The notes beneath the pieces were generated by a model. That model ran no database searches. It had not been told where the DNA came from and was given only the letters and a program-made list of their open reading frames with translations. A stretch of DNA of 64,000 nucleotides from CALFML01 sp044222245 (GTDB taxonomy: Bacteria; Myxococcota_A; Polyangia; Palsa-1104; JAEUJZ01): NCBI GenBank assembly GCA_044222245.1, contig JBGANQ010000015.1:1-64000 (forward strand), written 5' to 3'. The position numbers and the translations under genes were made by a program. Shown piece after piece: positions 42,271-50,894 of the stretch; the stretch's first letter is position 1, and each line of letters begins with the position of its first letter.

Positions 42271-44161
42271 CTACTCCTGGCCTACGATCTCGATCTCCAG
42301 CTCGTCTTCATCGCTGTAGTCGACGCTCGCCTGGGGCTCGGCGGCAGCGCCCGGTCCCTCCACGGGCCGCTCGCGGATGTTGTACTCCAGCTTCCAGCGC
42401 CGCTTGCCATCGCGCGACACGCACCACAGCTCGAGCACGCCGACCTCGCTGACGTGGCTGGTCAGGCGCACCGGGACCAGCGTGCCCGGGGGCTCGCCGG
42501 CGCCGGCCGGCAGCACGGTCTCGACCGGGGCCAGCTCGTCGACGCCGCTGCCCTCGCTCACCTCTTCGATGAGATCGCCGACCCGATCCCCCTTGCGGGT
42601 GGACGACGAGAGGAAGCGGAACTCCACCGACTCGCCGACGTATAGCCCGAACTCGCGGCTGGTCACCTCGGCGCTCGTCCCCTCCTCCATGCCGCGCGAG
42701 GCGACGCACAGGGCATGCAGCACCGGCTCCATGCCGGGCACCGCCGGCATGGCCGCCTCGACGCCGATGTAGTAGGCGCGCGCCGTGCCGCCGCGGATGC
42801 GCAGGCCGCGGCCGCGGCGGACGATCCCGTAGTACGCGGCGCCGAGGGCCACCGCCAGGTCGAAGTCCGCCCCCTGCAGCTCGCGCACCGGGCTCTGAGC
42901 GAACGAGGACAGCACCTGCCCGACCCGCTGCCGCAGCGGCTCGCCCTTCATGACGCCGCCGTTATACAGCACCGCGGTCGGCTGCCGGTGATCGCCGACA
43001 AACTTGGCGAGGTGGCGGGTGATCGCCGGATCGGAGGCGAACGGCAGGCCGATCTCCTGCAGGCCGACCCGCCGGGCCAGGCTCGGCCGCGCCGCGGCAT
43101 CGACCAGCGGAAAGAAGCCATCGAGGAGGAACTTCTCGACATCCTTCTGCGACAGCTGGGTCTTGATCGAGCCGCCGATGACCTTGGAGCCGCGCCCGAG
43201 CACCACCACCGGCGCGGTCTCGCGGCGCCGCTCCAGCTCGGAGGCGAGCAGATCTTCTTTGGCCTGGCGGCAGCTGTGCAAAAGTGCCCGCCGCTGCCAG
43301 GGCTCCAGGCGGTGGCCCTCGCGCTCCAGCCGCTTGTGCAGGCCCATCGCCAGCGCCAGGTCCATGTTGTCGCCGCCAAGGAGGATGTGGTCGCCGACGG
43401 CGATGCGCTCGAGCTCGAGGTTGCCGTCGCGATCGCCGACGGCGATGAGCGAAAAGTCCGTGGTGCCGCCGCCGATGTCGCACACCAGCACCACGTCGCC
43501 GACCTTCAGCACCTCGCGCCAGCGCGCCGCGTACTGGCCGAGCCAGGCGTAGAAGGCAGCCTGCGGCTCCTCTAGGAGCGTGATCCGCTGCAGCCCGGCC
43601 GCCTGCGCCGCCCGCACCGTCAGCTCGCGCGCCACCTGATCGAACGAGGCGGGCACTGTCAGCAAGACGTCCTGCTCGGCCAGCGGCGCGCCGTGGGCGC
43701 CAAACTGCGCGTCCCAGGCGTCGCGCAGGTGGCGCAGGTAGCGCGCCGCCGCCTCCACCGGGCTGACCTTGGGCACCGCGTCGGGCCCCTCGGCGGGCGC
43801 GGCAAAGGGCAGCACCGCGGCCGTGCGGTCTACCCCGTCGTAGGCAAGCCACGACTTGGCAGACGAGACCAGCCGCATCGGCACCAGCGCCCCGTGCTGC
43901 CGCGCCAGCTCGCCGACCACGTAGTCGCGGTCCTGCCCGCCGGGCCACGGCAGATCGAGCGCCCTTGGCCGCCAGGTACAGGAACGAGGGCAGCATCGGC
44001 CGGGCTTCCACGACGCCCGGCAGCACAATCTGCGGGATCGCCAAGAGCTGCGGCCGCGGCGGCGGTCCGTCCTCGCCGAGCGTCGCCGTATCCAGGTAGG
44101 CCAGCACCGAGTGAGTGGTGCCCAGATCGATGCCAACAATATAACGGCTGGTCGTGCTCAT
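42271..44161 (-). CDS. Hsp70-family ATPase with internal frameshift
   Basis: The N-terminus (RYIVGIDLGTTHSVLAYLDT) is read from ATG 44161 up to FLYLAAKG. From near 43960 the conserved sequence (LDLPWPGGQDRDYVVGELA, VLLTVPASFDQVARELTV, VCDIGGGTTDFSLIAVG, HILLGGDNMDLALAMG) continues in another frame to 42271. Both frames are open around the shift, and one extra base or two missing bases near 43956-43965 (AAGGGCGCTC on the minus strand) explains it. The full product would be about 629 residues. It may be a sequencing error or a real inactivating or programmed shift. It overlaps the DUF2760 gene by ATGA and precedes the second Hsp70 by 3 bp. Confidence 0.85.
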
Positions 44162-44910
44162 CCGCCGATCTCGACTTCCGCGGGACAGATCACCGTCGGG
44201 TCATGGCCCGCCGGGATGTCGGGGAGGTTTATTTGGGTAGAGCGCCAGCCGTGGTGGCGCAGCGTGCCCTCAAAGGGCGGGCGGCCGCTGACCTGCCCGA
44301 TCAGGCGGACCTGCGAGGCGTCATGACCGGCGGCAATGCGCACCACTGCCTCATCGGGCTCGGGCCGGATCGGCGCCAGCTTGACGTGCTCGGCCAGCGC
44401 CTTGCGACAGCCGCGGTGGATGTCACGCACCGCGGCGCCGATCTGGCCGTCGGTGTAGCCGTCAATTTCTTCAGACAGAAAATCTAGCAGCCGCCCCTCC
44501 CGCTGCAGGACCGCCAGCACCTGCACCGCGCCGCGGCGGCGCTGATCGGCCTGAGCCGCCGGATCCGCCACCGCCGGGCCTGCCGGTGGCACCGGGCTAG
44601 CCGAGGGAGCCACCGCAGCCGCGCTCGGCGGCGCGTCAACTACCGGTGCAGCGACGGCCACCACAGTCCCGGCCGCCCCTGACGCGGCAGTCGGGCGCGG
44701 CGGCGACTCGGGTCGGCGGTCCGCCTCGGTTCGTCGGTCAGCCCGGCCCGGTCCGCTGGGCGCGACCGGCGTCTCAGCGTCGGCGGGCGCCGGATCGCGC
44801 AGCCCCGGCTTGCGACCAGCCGGAAGCAGCAGCGCCATCGCCTCCAGCGGCAGCGGAGAGCGCAAGAGCACTGCGAAGAAGCAGCGGAGCGCAAGCAAGA
44901 ATCGAGTCAT
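44158..44910 (-). CDS. DUF2760 protein of the Hsp70 pair operon
   Basis: The protein has 250 residues. An N-terminal hydrophobic helical stretch (MTRFLLALRCFFAVLL) is followed by an A/P-rich disordered linker and the C-terminal DUF2760 domain: VLAVLQREGRLLDFLSEEID, YTDGQIGAAVRDIHRGCRKAL, VRLIGQVSGRPPFEGTLRH and the closing ICPAEVEIGG. These are the domain's usual conserved strings. The start at 44910 has AAGGGA upstream. The stop overlaps the frameshifted Hsp70 start by ATGA. DUF2760 is regularly the first gene of this Hsp70 pair operon, which supports a shared function. Confidence 0.92.
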   Translation of the reverse strand: MTRFLLALRCFFAVLLRSPLPLEAMALLLPAGRKPGLRDPAPADAETPVAPSGPGRADRRTEADRRPESPPRPTAASGAAGTVVAVAAPVVDAPPSAAAVAPSASPVPPAGPAVADPAAQADQRRRGAVQVLAVLQREGRLLDFLSEEIDGYTDGQIGAAVRDIHRGCRKALAEHVKLAPIRPEPDEAVVRIAAGHDASQVRLIGQVSGRPPFEGTLRHHGWRSTQINLPDIPAGHDPTVICPAEVEIGG

Positions 44911-44994
44911 ATCCCTTGAGGATGTATGCTTCGCTTTCCGTCGTGTCAATATCCCCCGCGCCCAGACCTTGCCAGACCCGGGCGAATTTGCTCG

Positions 44995-45612
44995 TTATTT
45001 GTAGGTTTTGCCGCTGATCACCGCATAGCCGCAGGGCGTGTGGGTAAAGTGCACCACTGCGGCGGGGCCGTTCTTGTTGGTCGCGTTGGCGGTGGCCGCG
45101 GGGATGTACTCGCCCTCGACCTCGATGGTCTGACCGGTGGTGAGCGGCAGCTCCATGGGCAGCCCCGTGGGGTCGGTGACCGAGGCGACGTTCATCGCCA
45201 GGTGGACGTTGCTGGTGTCGACGATCTTGTTGTCGTAGACCCAGGAGGTGTGCAGGACCGTGCTCTCGGCCAGCTCGTGGACGCCGTTGCGCCCGGTCTG
45301 CAGGCCCTTGTACTCGTCGATGCGCACCACGACCTGGATCGCGGTCACTCCCGGGTTGCGCATGTTGCACCCGGCGGGCGGCGGCATTGCCGCCGGCCAC
45401 ATCATCGCCAGATCCGGGGTCATCGCGCGCGCCAGGTCCGGGGCCCGCAGGTCCGCGCCCAGGTCGCGCGAGCCCGCCAGGTCCACCGGCAGCGCCGCAT
45501 CCGCAGCCGGCTCCTCCATCCGCACTCCGTCCGGTCCGCGACATGCTGCCAGGAGCAGCAACCAGGCACAGACCAGACGGGCAGCGGGGGCAAAGTATGA
45601 TCGGGCAGTCAT
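44995..45612 (-). CDS. DL-tethered lipoprotein
   Basis: The product has 205 residues with signal LVCAWLLLLAAC (lipobox LAAC) and a tether rich in D-L pairs (ADLRAPDLARAMTPDLAMM). A beta-rich mature domain (IQVVVRIDEYKGLQTG, STVLHTSWVYDNK) with two cysteines follows. AGGAG lies about 12 bases upstream of ATG 45612. It lies upstream of the DUF2760 operon on the same strand with an 84-bp gap. No family is known; the tether links it to the lipoprotein families at 31285 and 33100. Confidence 0.75.
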   Translation of the reverse strand: MTARSYFAPAARLVCAWLLLLAACRGPDGVRMEEPAADAALPVDLAGSRDLGADLRAPDLARAMTPDLAMMWPAAMPPPAGCNMRNPGVTAIQVVVRIDEYKGLQTGRNGVHELAESTVLHTSWVYDNKIVDTSNVHLAMNVASVTDPTGLPMELPLTTGQTIEVEGEYIPAATANATNKNGPAAVVHFTHTPCGYAVISGKTYK

Positions 45613-45787
45613 CGGCGGGCAAGCTCCTGTGCGACCGCCTGCGGGGGCGGCCTTCTGGCGGCGCAGCTTACTTCCTTTTGCCCTGAGAGTTCAACGAACC
45701 GCGATCGCTCCCCTAAATTCCGCTATTCTTCTATACGAGCATCCCCGGCTCCGGTCAGCTCGTCCTTATATTGAGCGCGAGGTTCCG

Positions 45788-46300
45788 ATGAGATCCCGTA
45801 CTTCCTGGTCCCACGTTCTCATCTGGCTGTCTGTCGCCGTCGGCATCGTCCTTCTGGTCAGTCTGCAGCCGCGGCTTCACTCGGGTCCGATCCTGCTTGT
45901 GCGCCACGCCGAGAAGGTCGACGCGTCCAAAGACTCGCTGCTAAGTCCGGCCGGAGAGGCGCGGGCCGCTCGGCTCGCCGAGGTCCTGGGCAGCCTCGGC
46001 GTCCGGACTATCTACACAAGTGAGTACAAGCGCACTGCGCAGACCGCGCAGCCGCTTGCCCAGCGCCTGGGAATAACGCCCACGGTCATCCCGGCGGTTG
46101 ATCAGCTAGAGCTGCTCAAGCGGCTGCCGCGGGTGCCGCATCCGGTGCTCATCGTCGGTCATGCCGATACGGTCCCGGGGCTCATCAAGCAGCTCGGGGT
46201 GCGCGAGCCGGTGGACATTCCCGGCGATGACTTCGGCAGCATCTATATCGTCGTGCCGCACCTGACCGGCCCGCCAACGCTGCTGCACCTGCGCTACTAG
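45788..46300 (+). CDS. Membrane-anchored histidine phosphatase
   Basis: This 170-residue protein has an N-terminal membrane anchor (SHVLIWLSVAVGIVLLVSLQ) and a histidine phosphatase (phosphoglycerate mutase-like) domain. The catalytic motif is LVRHAEKVD with the phospho-accepting histidine; SEYKRTAQTAQPLAQRLG supplies the second arginine, and VLIVGHADTVPGLI the second histidine. It is short, like SixA-type enzymes. GAGG precedes ATG 45788. The anchor places the catalytic domain most likely outside the cytoplasm. The substrate is unknown. The gene is divergent from the DL lipoprotein. Confidence 0.87.
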   Translation: MRSRTSWSHVLIWLSVAVGIVLLVSLQPRLHSGPILLVRHAEKVDASKDSLLSPAGEARAARLAEVLGSLGVRTIYTSEYKRTAQTAQPLAQRLGITPTVIPAVDQLELLKRLPRVPHPVLIVGHADTVPGLIKQLGVREPVDIPGDDFGSIYIVVPHLTGPPTLLHLRY

Positions 46301-46325
46301 CCGGCCGCCAGAGGCTTGCTGCGGC

Positions 46326-46820
46326 TTACGCGGCGCAGCTGTCGGCTCCGGCGGCGTCCTCCAGGGGGGCTCCCCCGGCTGGCTCGACAAACAGCGGGCC
46401 GCTCGTCGGCGCGCTGCGGCGTGCGCGGCGTCCGGGTCGCGGCTCGGCGGTGTCAAAGGGGCTGGTCGGAGCCGCCTTGGCGCGCGGCCGCGGCAGGTTG
46501 ATCGACTCCAGCCGCCGCGACAGCTCGCGGTCCTCTTCGGCGTACACGCGGGCGTAGGCCAGGGCCCGCTGACACTTGCCTAGCAGCGCCTCCTGCGCGT
46601 CGCCCAGCCCCTCGCGCGCGGTCGCCAGGGCCTGCTCGGCGGCGGCAACCGCCTCGGCCTGGGTCATGACTCGCGCTGCCGCTTCCCGCAGCACTGCTTG
46701 ATCTACATCGGGAAACTTGAGCGCCAGGAGCTCGGTGTCAAACAGCTCGAGGACGGCCTGCAGAGCCGGGCTGATCGGTGAGTCCAGGGCGACGGCGGTC
46801 GGTACAGAAGAAGTGTTCAT
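46326..46820 (-). CDS. Hypothetical helical protein
   Basis: The 164-residue soluble protein has a long helical region (LREAAARVMTQAEAVAAAEQ, then ALATAREGLGDAQEALLGK and AYARVYAEEDRELSRRLESI), probably a coiled coil over residues 40-105. A basic, disordered tail follows. GGAGAA precedes ATG 46820. It converges closely with the histidine phosphatase gene (25 bp). No family is recognised. Confidence 0.65.
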   Translation of the reverse strand: MNTSSVPTAVALDSPISPALQAVLELFDTELLALKFPDVDQAVLREAAARVMTQAEAVAAAEQALATAREGLGDAQEALLGKCQRALAYARVYAEEDRELSRRLESINLPRPRAKAAPTSPFDTAEPRPGRRARRSAPTSGPLFVEPAGGAPLEDAAGADSCAA

Positions 46821-46974
46821 GTCGGTTCTCCAAGGGTCACGTCAGGCATCTGAACACATGAACAGACATACTGCAAATGCTTTCAGTTCGTTGTGCGCTG
46901 TGGGCGACGCCGACTCGGCGCGCTCGTTTGCTACGTCCCCAGGGCCCGTGCCACAATCGCGACGAGTTCACACC

Positions 46975-47175
46975 ATGAGCGAAATCAAGTGCCGCTGCGG
47001 CCACGACATCACCCACCCGATGGTCCACCCCGATCCCAAGTACAGCACCGTCGGCTGGATGCTGCTCCTACTGGGAGCGACCCCCAAGCCGACCCACGCC
47101 GTATATAAATGTGGCCGCTGTCTCCAGGTACTGGGCGTAACCCGCGATCCGCAGGTCCTGCGCGAGTTCAGCTAG
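46975..47175 (+). CDS. Small zinc-ribbon protein
   Basis: This 66-residue protein has two cysteine pairs, CRCGHDITH near the N-terminus and CGRCLQVLG near the C-terminus, arranged as a zinc ribbon. A hydrophobic stretch in the middle (WMLLLLGATPKP) is probably part of the core. The start MSEIKCRC is chosen because protein character begins there; the frame is open further upstream without it. No strong Shine-Dalgarno is seen. The function is unknown. Confidence 0.6.
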   Translation: MSEIKCRCGHDITHPMVHPDPKYSTVGWMLLLLGATPKPTHAVYKCGRCLQVLGVTRDPQVLREFS

Positions 47176-47964
47176 CTAGCAGTCGGCGCGAAACACCCAG
47201 ACGCCCCGGTGCAGGTCCCGGGTCTCGCCCAGGCCGGGCAGATCGGTGGCGCGCGGGATGTCCACCCGGGTCGCCGGGAAGGCGTAGATCCAGCGGCGGA
47301 CGCGATCGCGCGGGATGCCGCGCGCCAGCAGGTATGCCTCCATGTCGAGCGCCCGCCGGGCCGCTTCTTCCTCCCCGCTCTCGGGGGATGAGACAATCAG
47401 GAACATGGTCGTGCGCAACAGTGCCTGGCGGGCCAGGCGGTCGAGGCGCTCTTCGCGGTGCGGGGCGAGCTGGCGGCGGCCGCTGCTGAAGTAAAAGACC
47501 TCGTGGGGCAGGTGCGCCATCAGCTTGAGGAAGCGGCCGCGGTGCTCGGGATCGACGGCGATGACGGCCGGGCGAATCTGGGTGGTGGTACAGACCGCGC
47601 CGGGGGCGGTCGGGCCCGAGTGGGCGGCGGCGGCGGTGACCGGCGGCGAGCACTCCTTCTGAACGTCCTCCAGCAGCTGGCGGATGTCAGGGCTGCACAG
47701 CGCGATCGTCAGGGCATCGTTGAGCTCGGCTTCCAGGTGCTTGAGCTGCTGCCCCTGAAAGGCGACCAGCTCCTGCAGGGCATCGAGCCGACTCTGGGTA
47801 TTTTCGATCCCGCAACCCATAAGGGCAGCGCCGAGCAGCGCCCACAGCGCTCGCCGCCGCCTCGAGGTGGTCGGCGGCCGCGGCAGAGTCGACCGGCGCA
47901 GGGTCGGCTCCGAAGATGCCCTGCTCTTCTGCTCCATGAGTCTCACCGAAAGAGCCTGCTGCAT
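47176..47964 (-). CDS. Lipoprotein with OmpA-like C-terminal region
   Basis: The protein has 262 residues with a long basic N-region and lipobox in LLGAALMGC. A coiled-coil segment (SRLDALQELVAFQGQQLKHL) follows the cysteine. The C-terminal 120 residues (VFYFSSGRRQLAPHREERLD, AYLLARGIPRDRVRRWIYAF) recall the OmpA-type peptidoglycan-binding fold, with strand, helix and the LxARGI repeat, though the sequence is diverged. Two starts are possible: ATG 47964 after GAGGCGG, seven bases beyond the kinase stop, or ATG 47937. It is the last gene of the kinase operon. Confidence 0.65.
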   Translation of the reverse strand: MQQALSVRLMEQKSRASSEPTLRRSTLPRPPTTSRRRRALWALLGAALMGCGIENTQSRLDALQELVAFQGQQLKHLEAELNDALTIALCSPDIRQLLEDVQKECSPPVTAAAAHSGPTAPGAVCTTTQIRPAVIAVDPEHRGRFLKLMAHLPHEVFYFSSGRRQLAPHREERLDRLARQALLRTTMFLIVSSPESGEEEAARRALDMEAYLLARGIPRDRVRRWIYAFPATRVDIPRATDLPGLGETRDLHRGVWVFRADC

Positions 47965-47971
47965 GTCCGCC

Positions 47972-49483
47972 TCAACGTCGCGCCGCGAGCACATGGATGG
48001 TCGCCGCGCGCGGGGGCTCGGACCCGGTGGCGGCGAAGGCCTGACGGAGGCAGCTGGTCAGCCCGGAGCGGTGCACCACGAGCGGGCCCTGCACGACCTG
48101 CAGCGCGCCGCTGCGCTCCAGCTGGATGACTCCGCTTGGTAGGCCAGGCAGGGTCCGCAGCTCTTTCTCGGCGCAGATGCGCAGCACCTTTTCCTGCGCC
48201 GCATCCACCCCAGAGAACCAGAACGTTCGCGCGGCCGCGGTGGCGCCGCGCCGACCGACTCCGGCCGGCTCACCCGCGGCGCCCGCTGCGGCATCGGCGG
48301 CGCGCCCGCCGACTGCGGTGGGCTCGGGCCGGCCGCCGCTCGGCCCCGGCGCGGCTTCGGGTCTTGGCGCCGGTGGCGTCTCGGGCGGCGCTGCTGCCGG
48401 CCGACTTTCCGCCAGCGCGCCCGGCAGCGCGGCAGCGACGCTCTCGCGAGTGTCCGCCCCGGCCCTGCCCCCTGACCCGCCCCCCGAGGGCGGCGCGGCG
48501 CGCCCCCACAGAACAAGCCCCACCACCACCGCGCCCCCGAGCAGCGCCGCCGCGCCGACCAGGGGCCAGCGCCGCCCCGCCGCCAGCGGTCGCGGGTCAA
48601 CCTCACGGCTCGCCGGATAGACCAGCGTCTGCGGGGCATCCTGGCCGCGCTCGCCGGCCGCCGCCACCGCGTCCATGAACTCGCGCACCGATCCATAGCG
48701 CGCCGCGGGCTGCTTGGCGAGCGCGCGCTGCAGCGCCCGCGCCAGCGGCGAGTCGGGCAGCGCCGCCGGCTCCTCATGCACCACCCGCTCCAGCGTCCGG
48801 TACAGCGCCTCGCCCGGGGTGAAGAAGGCCGGCTGGCCGGCGAGCATCTCGTACAAGATCAAGGCGAGGGCAAACTGATCCGCCCGGTGATCGACCAGAT
48901 CCAGCCGCCCCACCGCCTGCTCCGGCGCCATGTACCCCGGCGTACCCATCACCGAGGCGTGCGCAGTCAGCGGTGTGCGCGCGTCCTGGGTCAGCTTGGC
49001 GATCCCGAAGTCGAGGATCTTGACGAAGTTTGGCCGGCCGCCGTGGCGGTCGAGGAAAATATTGCTCGGCTTCAGATCGCGGTGGACCACCCCGGCCGCA
49101 TGCGCGGCGCACAGCCCTTCGCCAATCTGGGCGAAGATGTCGAGCGCGGTCTCGATCGGCAGTGCCCCCTGACGCTGCAGCAGCGCCGACAGGGTCTCGC
49201 CCTCCAGGTACTCCATGGCGATGAACGGCTGCCCATCGTAGGTGTAGTCCCAGTCGATGACGTCGACGATGTGGGCGCTGCGGATGCTCGCCAGGATCTC
49301 GGCCTCGCGGCGAAACCGATCGAGGAAATCGCGCTGCTCGCCGATCTCCACCCGCAGGAGCTTGAGGGCAAACTGCCGCGGAATCCGCGCATGGGTGACC
49401 AAGAACACGTCCGCCATACCACCAAAGCCGAGCCGGTGATCGACGAGGTAGGTTCCGTTGATGACTTGGCCAGACTGGAGCAT
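47972..49483 (-). CDS. Membrane Ser/Thr protein kinase
   Basis: This complete Hanks-type kinase has 503 residues: GFGGMADVFLV, the lysine in FALKLLRV, HRDLKPSNIFLD, KILDFGIAK and GTPGYMAPEQA are all intact (residues about 12-270). A P/A-rich juxtamembrane region leads to one transmembrane helix (WPLVGAAALLGGAVVVGLVL, near 305). A long A/P/G-rich linker and a small exported domain of about 90 residues follow (FWFSGVDAAQEKVLRICAEK, VIQLERSGALQVVQG). The outer domain may sense envelope ligands. It lies 13 bp after the FG-GAP lipoprotein gene and 7 bp before the OmpA-like gene, so the kinase probably monitors or controls these envelope partners. Confidence 0.92.
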   Translation of the reverse strand: MLQSGQVINGTYLVDHRLGFGGMADVFLVTHARIPRQFALKLLRVEIGEQRDFLDRFRREAEILASIRSAHIVDVIDWDYTYDGQPFIAMEYLEGETLSALLQRQGALPIETALDIFAQIGEGLCAAHAAGVVHRDLKPSNIFLDRHGGRPNFVKILDFGIAKLTQDARTPLTAHASVMGTPGYMAPEQAVGRLDLVDHRADQFALALILYEMLAGQPAFFTPGEALYRTLERVVHEEPAALPDSPLARALQRALAKQPAARYGSVREFMDAVAAAGERGQDAPQTLVYPASREVDPRPLAAGRRWPLVGAAALLGGAVVVGLVLWGRAAPPSGGGSGGRAGADTRESVAAALPGALAESRPAAAPPETPPAPRPEAAPGPSGGRPEPTAVGGRAADAAAGAAGEPAGVGRRGATAAARTFWFSGVDAAQEKVLRICAEKELRTLPGLPSGVIQLERSGALQVVQGPLVVHRSGLTSCLRQAFAATGSEPPRAATIHVLAARR

Positions 49484-49496
49484 AGCCGACTGGAGT

Positions 49497-50894
49497 CTAG
49501 AAGGACGCTTGGTTCATAAAAGCTACGATGCGCTGACCCATGCTGGACGAGACGGCAAGGTCCAGCCGACCCCAGCTCGGGGCCGCCGGATCGATCACTC
49601 CCACCGCCAGCGAGTCGGCGCCGGGCGGCGCCGCGATCTGCGCGCCTGCGGCCAAGGTGCCGCCCCCCTGGTTGAAAAGCAGGCTGACCGCGCCATCGCG
49701 CAAAAGCGCCAGATCGTCCAGACCATCGGCGTCCAGATCGGCCATCGCCACCGCCGCCGGCGCCGGGCTGCCGAGCAGCGCCTGCAGACGCCCCGACAGA
49801 GCATCGTTATAGCGCAGCTGCTTGCCGCCCGGCTGGCGCAAGAACACGCTCACCGCGGTCGGCATCGCCTGGAACACCAGCAGATCGGACTGTCCGTCGC
49901 CATCCAGGTCGCCCGCCGCCTGCGCCACCACCGCCCCGGGAGTCGGCTGGTTGGCGAAGTCAACCGCGAGCTTCTCGGCGAAGGGGTTCATGTCCGAACC
50001 GCGGTAAGCTAGCGTTCCGGCCTCTGTTTGTACAGCGAAAAGGCCCCCCTGGCGATCCGAAGCAGCCCCGAGTGCAGCCTTGAAATCGAGCGCCATGGGA
50101 TTTAGGGACTGGCACTGTCCGGTGGCGAATAGGCACAGATCCGCGAGGATCGGATTGTTCGTGCTGACCGGGTTTTTCGACAGCAACAGGACCGTCGTCC
50201 CAAACAGCGCCGCAAGGCCTGCCGGCGGCGCCGCGAAGGGATAGGCGCGATAGGCGCCGAAGGTCTGCGGCACTGTCGGCGACAGCGCATTTCCAGCCAG
50301 CCGATACTCGCCGATGCGCAGCTGCCGGTCGGGCGAGCCGGAAAACGGCGGGAACAGATTCAGCGCGTAAACGGTATTGGTCTTGCTGATCCCCAGCCAG
50401 ATCGGAGAGTCACTGTTGGCGCTGCTGTCATAGACCTTGGCGGGCTGGGTGAACTGCGGCGCGACGAACAGGCGCAGCGAAGCGGTGCGCTCGGGCTGCC
50501 CGGGCTGTACCAGGGCGACCTGGGCCTCGCCCGGAGTGAAGCTGTGGGAGCCGAGCTCGGAGGCTTTGAGGCTGGTGGTCAGGGTGCTCCCGGCTCCCGA
50601 GGCTGCAGCCGAGGCAGAGCCGAGGATCAGATCCTTGGCCCCGGGGCGGCGCAGGATTAGCACGCTGCCCTCGACCGGGGTCGGCGTCACCGCGATGGTG
50701 AGCGGCCCACCAGTGCTCAGCGAGAGCCGCGGCGGCGTTACCATAAGCGTCGGCGGCCCGACCGGCGGGCTCACCGCGCAGCGCGGATCTTCGGCGTCGA
50801 GCTCGCACAGGTTGCGCGCGCAGCCGCCGAGCGCCAGGGCAGCAAGGGGCAGACCCAGCACCGCTTGCCGCAGGAGGAGCTTTTTTGCCGACAT
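49497..50894 (-). CDS. FG-GAP/VCBS-repeat lipoprotein
   Basis: The protein has 465 residues with signal LPLAALALGGC (lipobox LGGC). After a proline-rich stretch and an Ig-like beta domain (residues 45-140), the C-terminal half has FG-GAP/VCBS-type repeats with calcium-binding-like D-x-D-x-D-G loops: AAGDLDGDGQSDLLVF and AMADLDADGLDDLALL, then an incomplete repeat IDPAAPSWGRLDLAV. This suggests a surface-exposed beta-propeller. ATG 50894 overlaps the stop of the upstream gene by one base; a GTG three bases earlier is also possible. It is the second gene of a four-gene operon with a kinase. Confidence 0.82.
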   Translation of the reverse strand: MSAKKLLLRQAVLGLPLAALALGGCARNLCELDAEDPRCAVSPPVGPPTLMVTPPRLSLSTGGPLTIAVTPTPVEGSVLILRRPGAKDLILGSASAAASGAGSTLTTSLKASELGSHSFTPGEAQVALVQPGQPERTASLRLFVAPQFTQPAKVYDSSANSDSPIWLGISKTNTVYALNLFPPFSGSPDRQLRIGEYRLAGNALSPTVPQTFGAYRAYPFAAPPAGLAALFGTTVLLLSKNPVSTNNPILADLCLFATGQCQSLNPMALDFKAALGAASDRQGGLFAVQTEAGTLAYRGSDMNPFAEKLAVDFANQPTPGAVVAQAAGDLDGDGQSDLLVFQAMPTAVSVFLRQPGGKQLRYNDALSGRLQALLGSPAPAAVAMADLDADGLDDLALLRDGAVSLLFNQGGGTLAAGAQIAAPPGADSLAVGVIDPAAPSWGRLDLAVSSSMGQRIVAFMNQASF

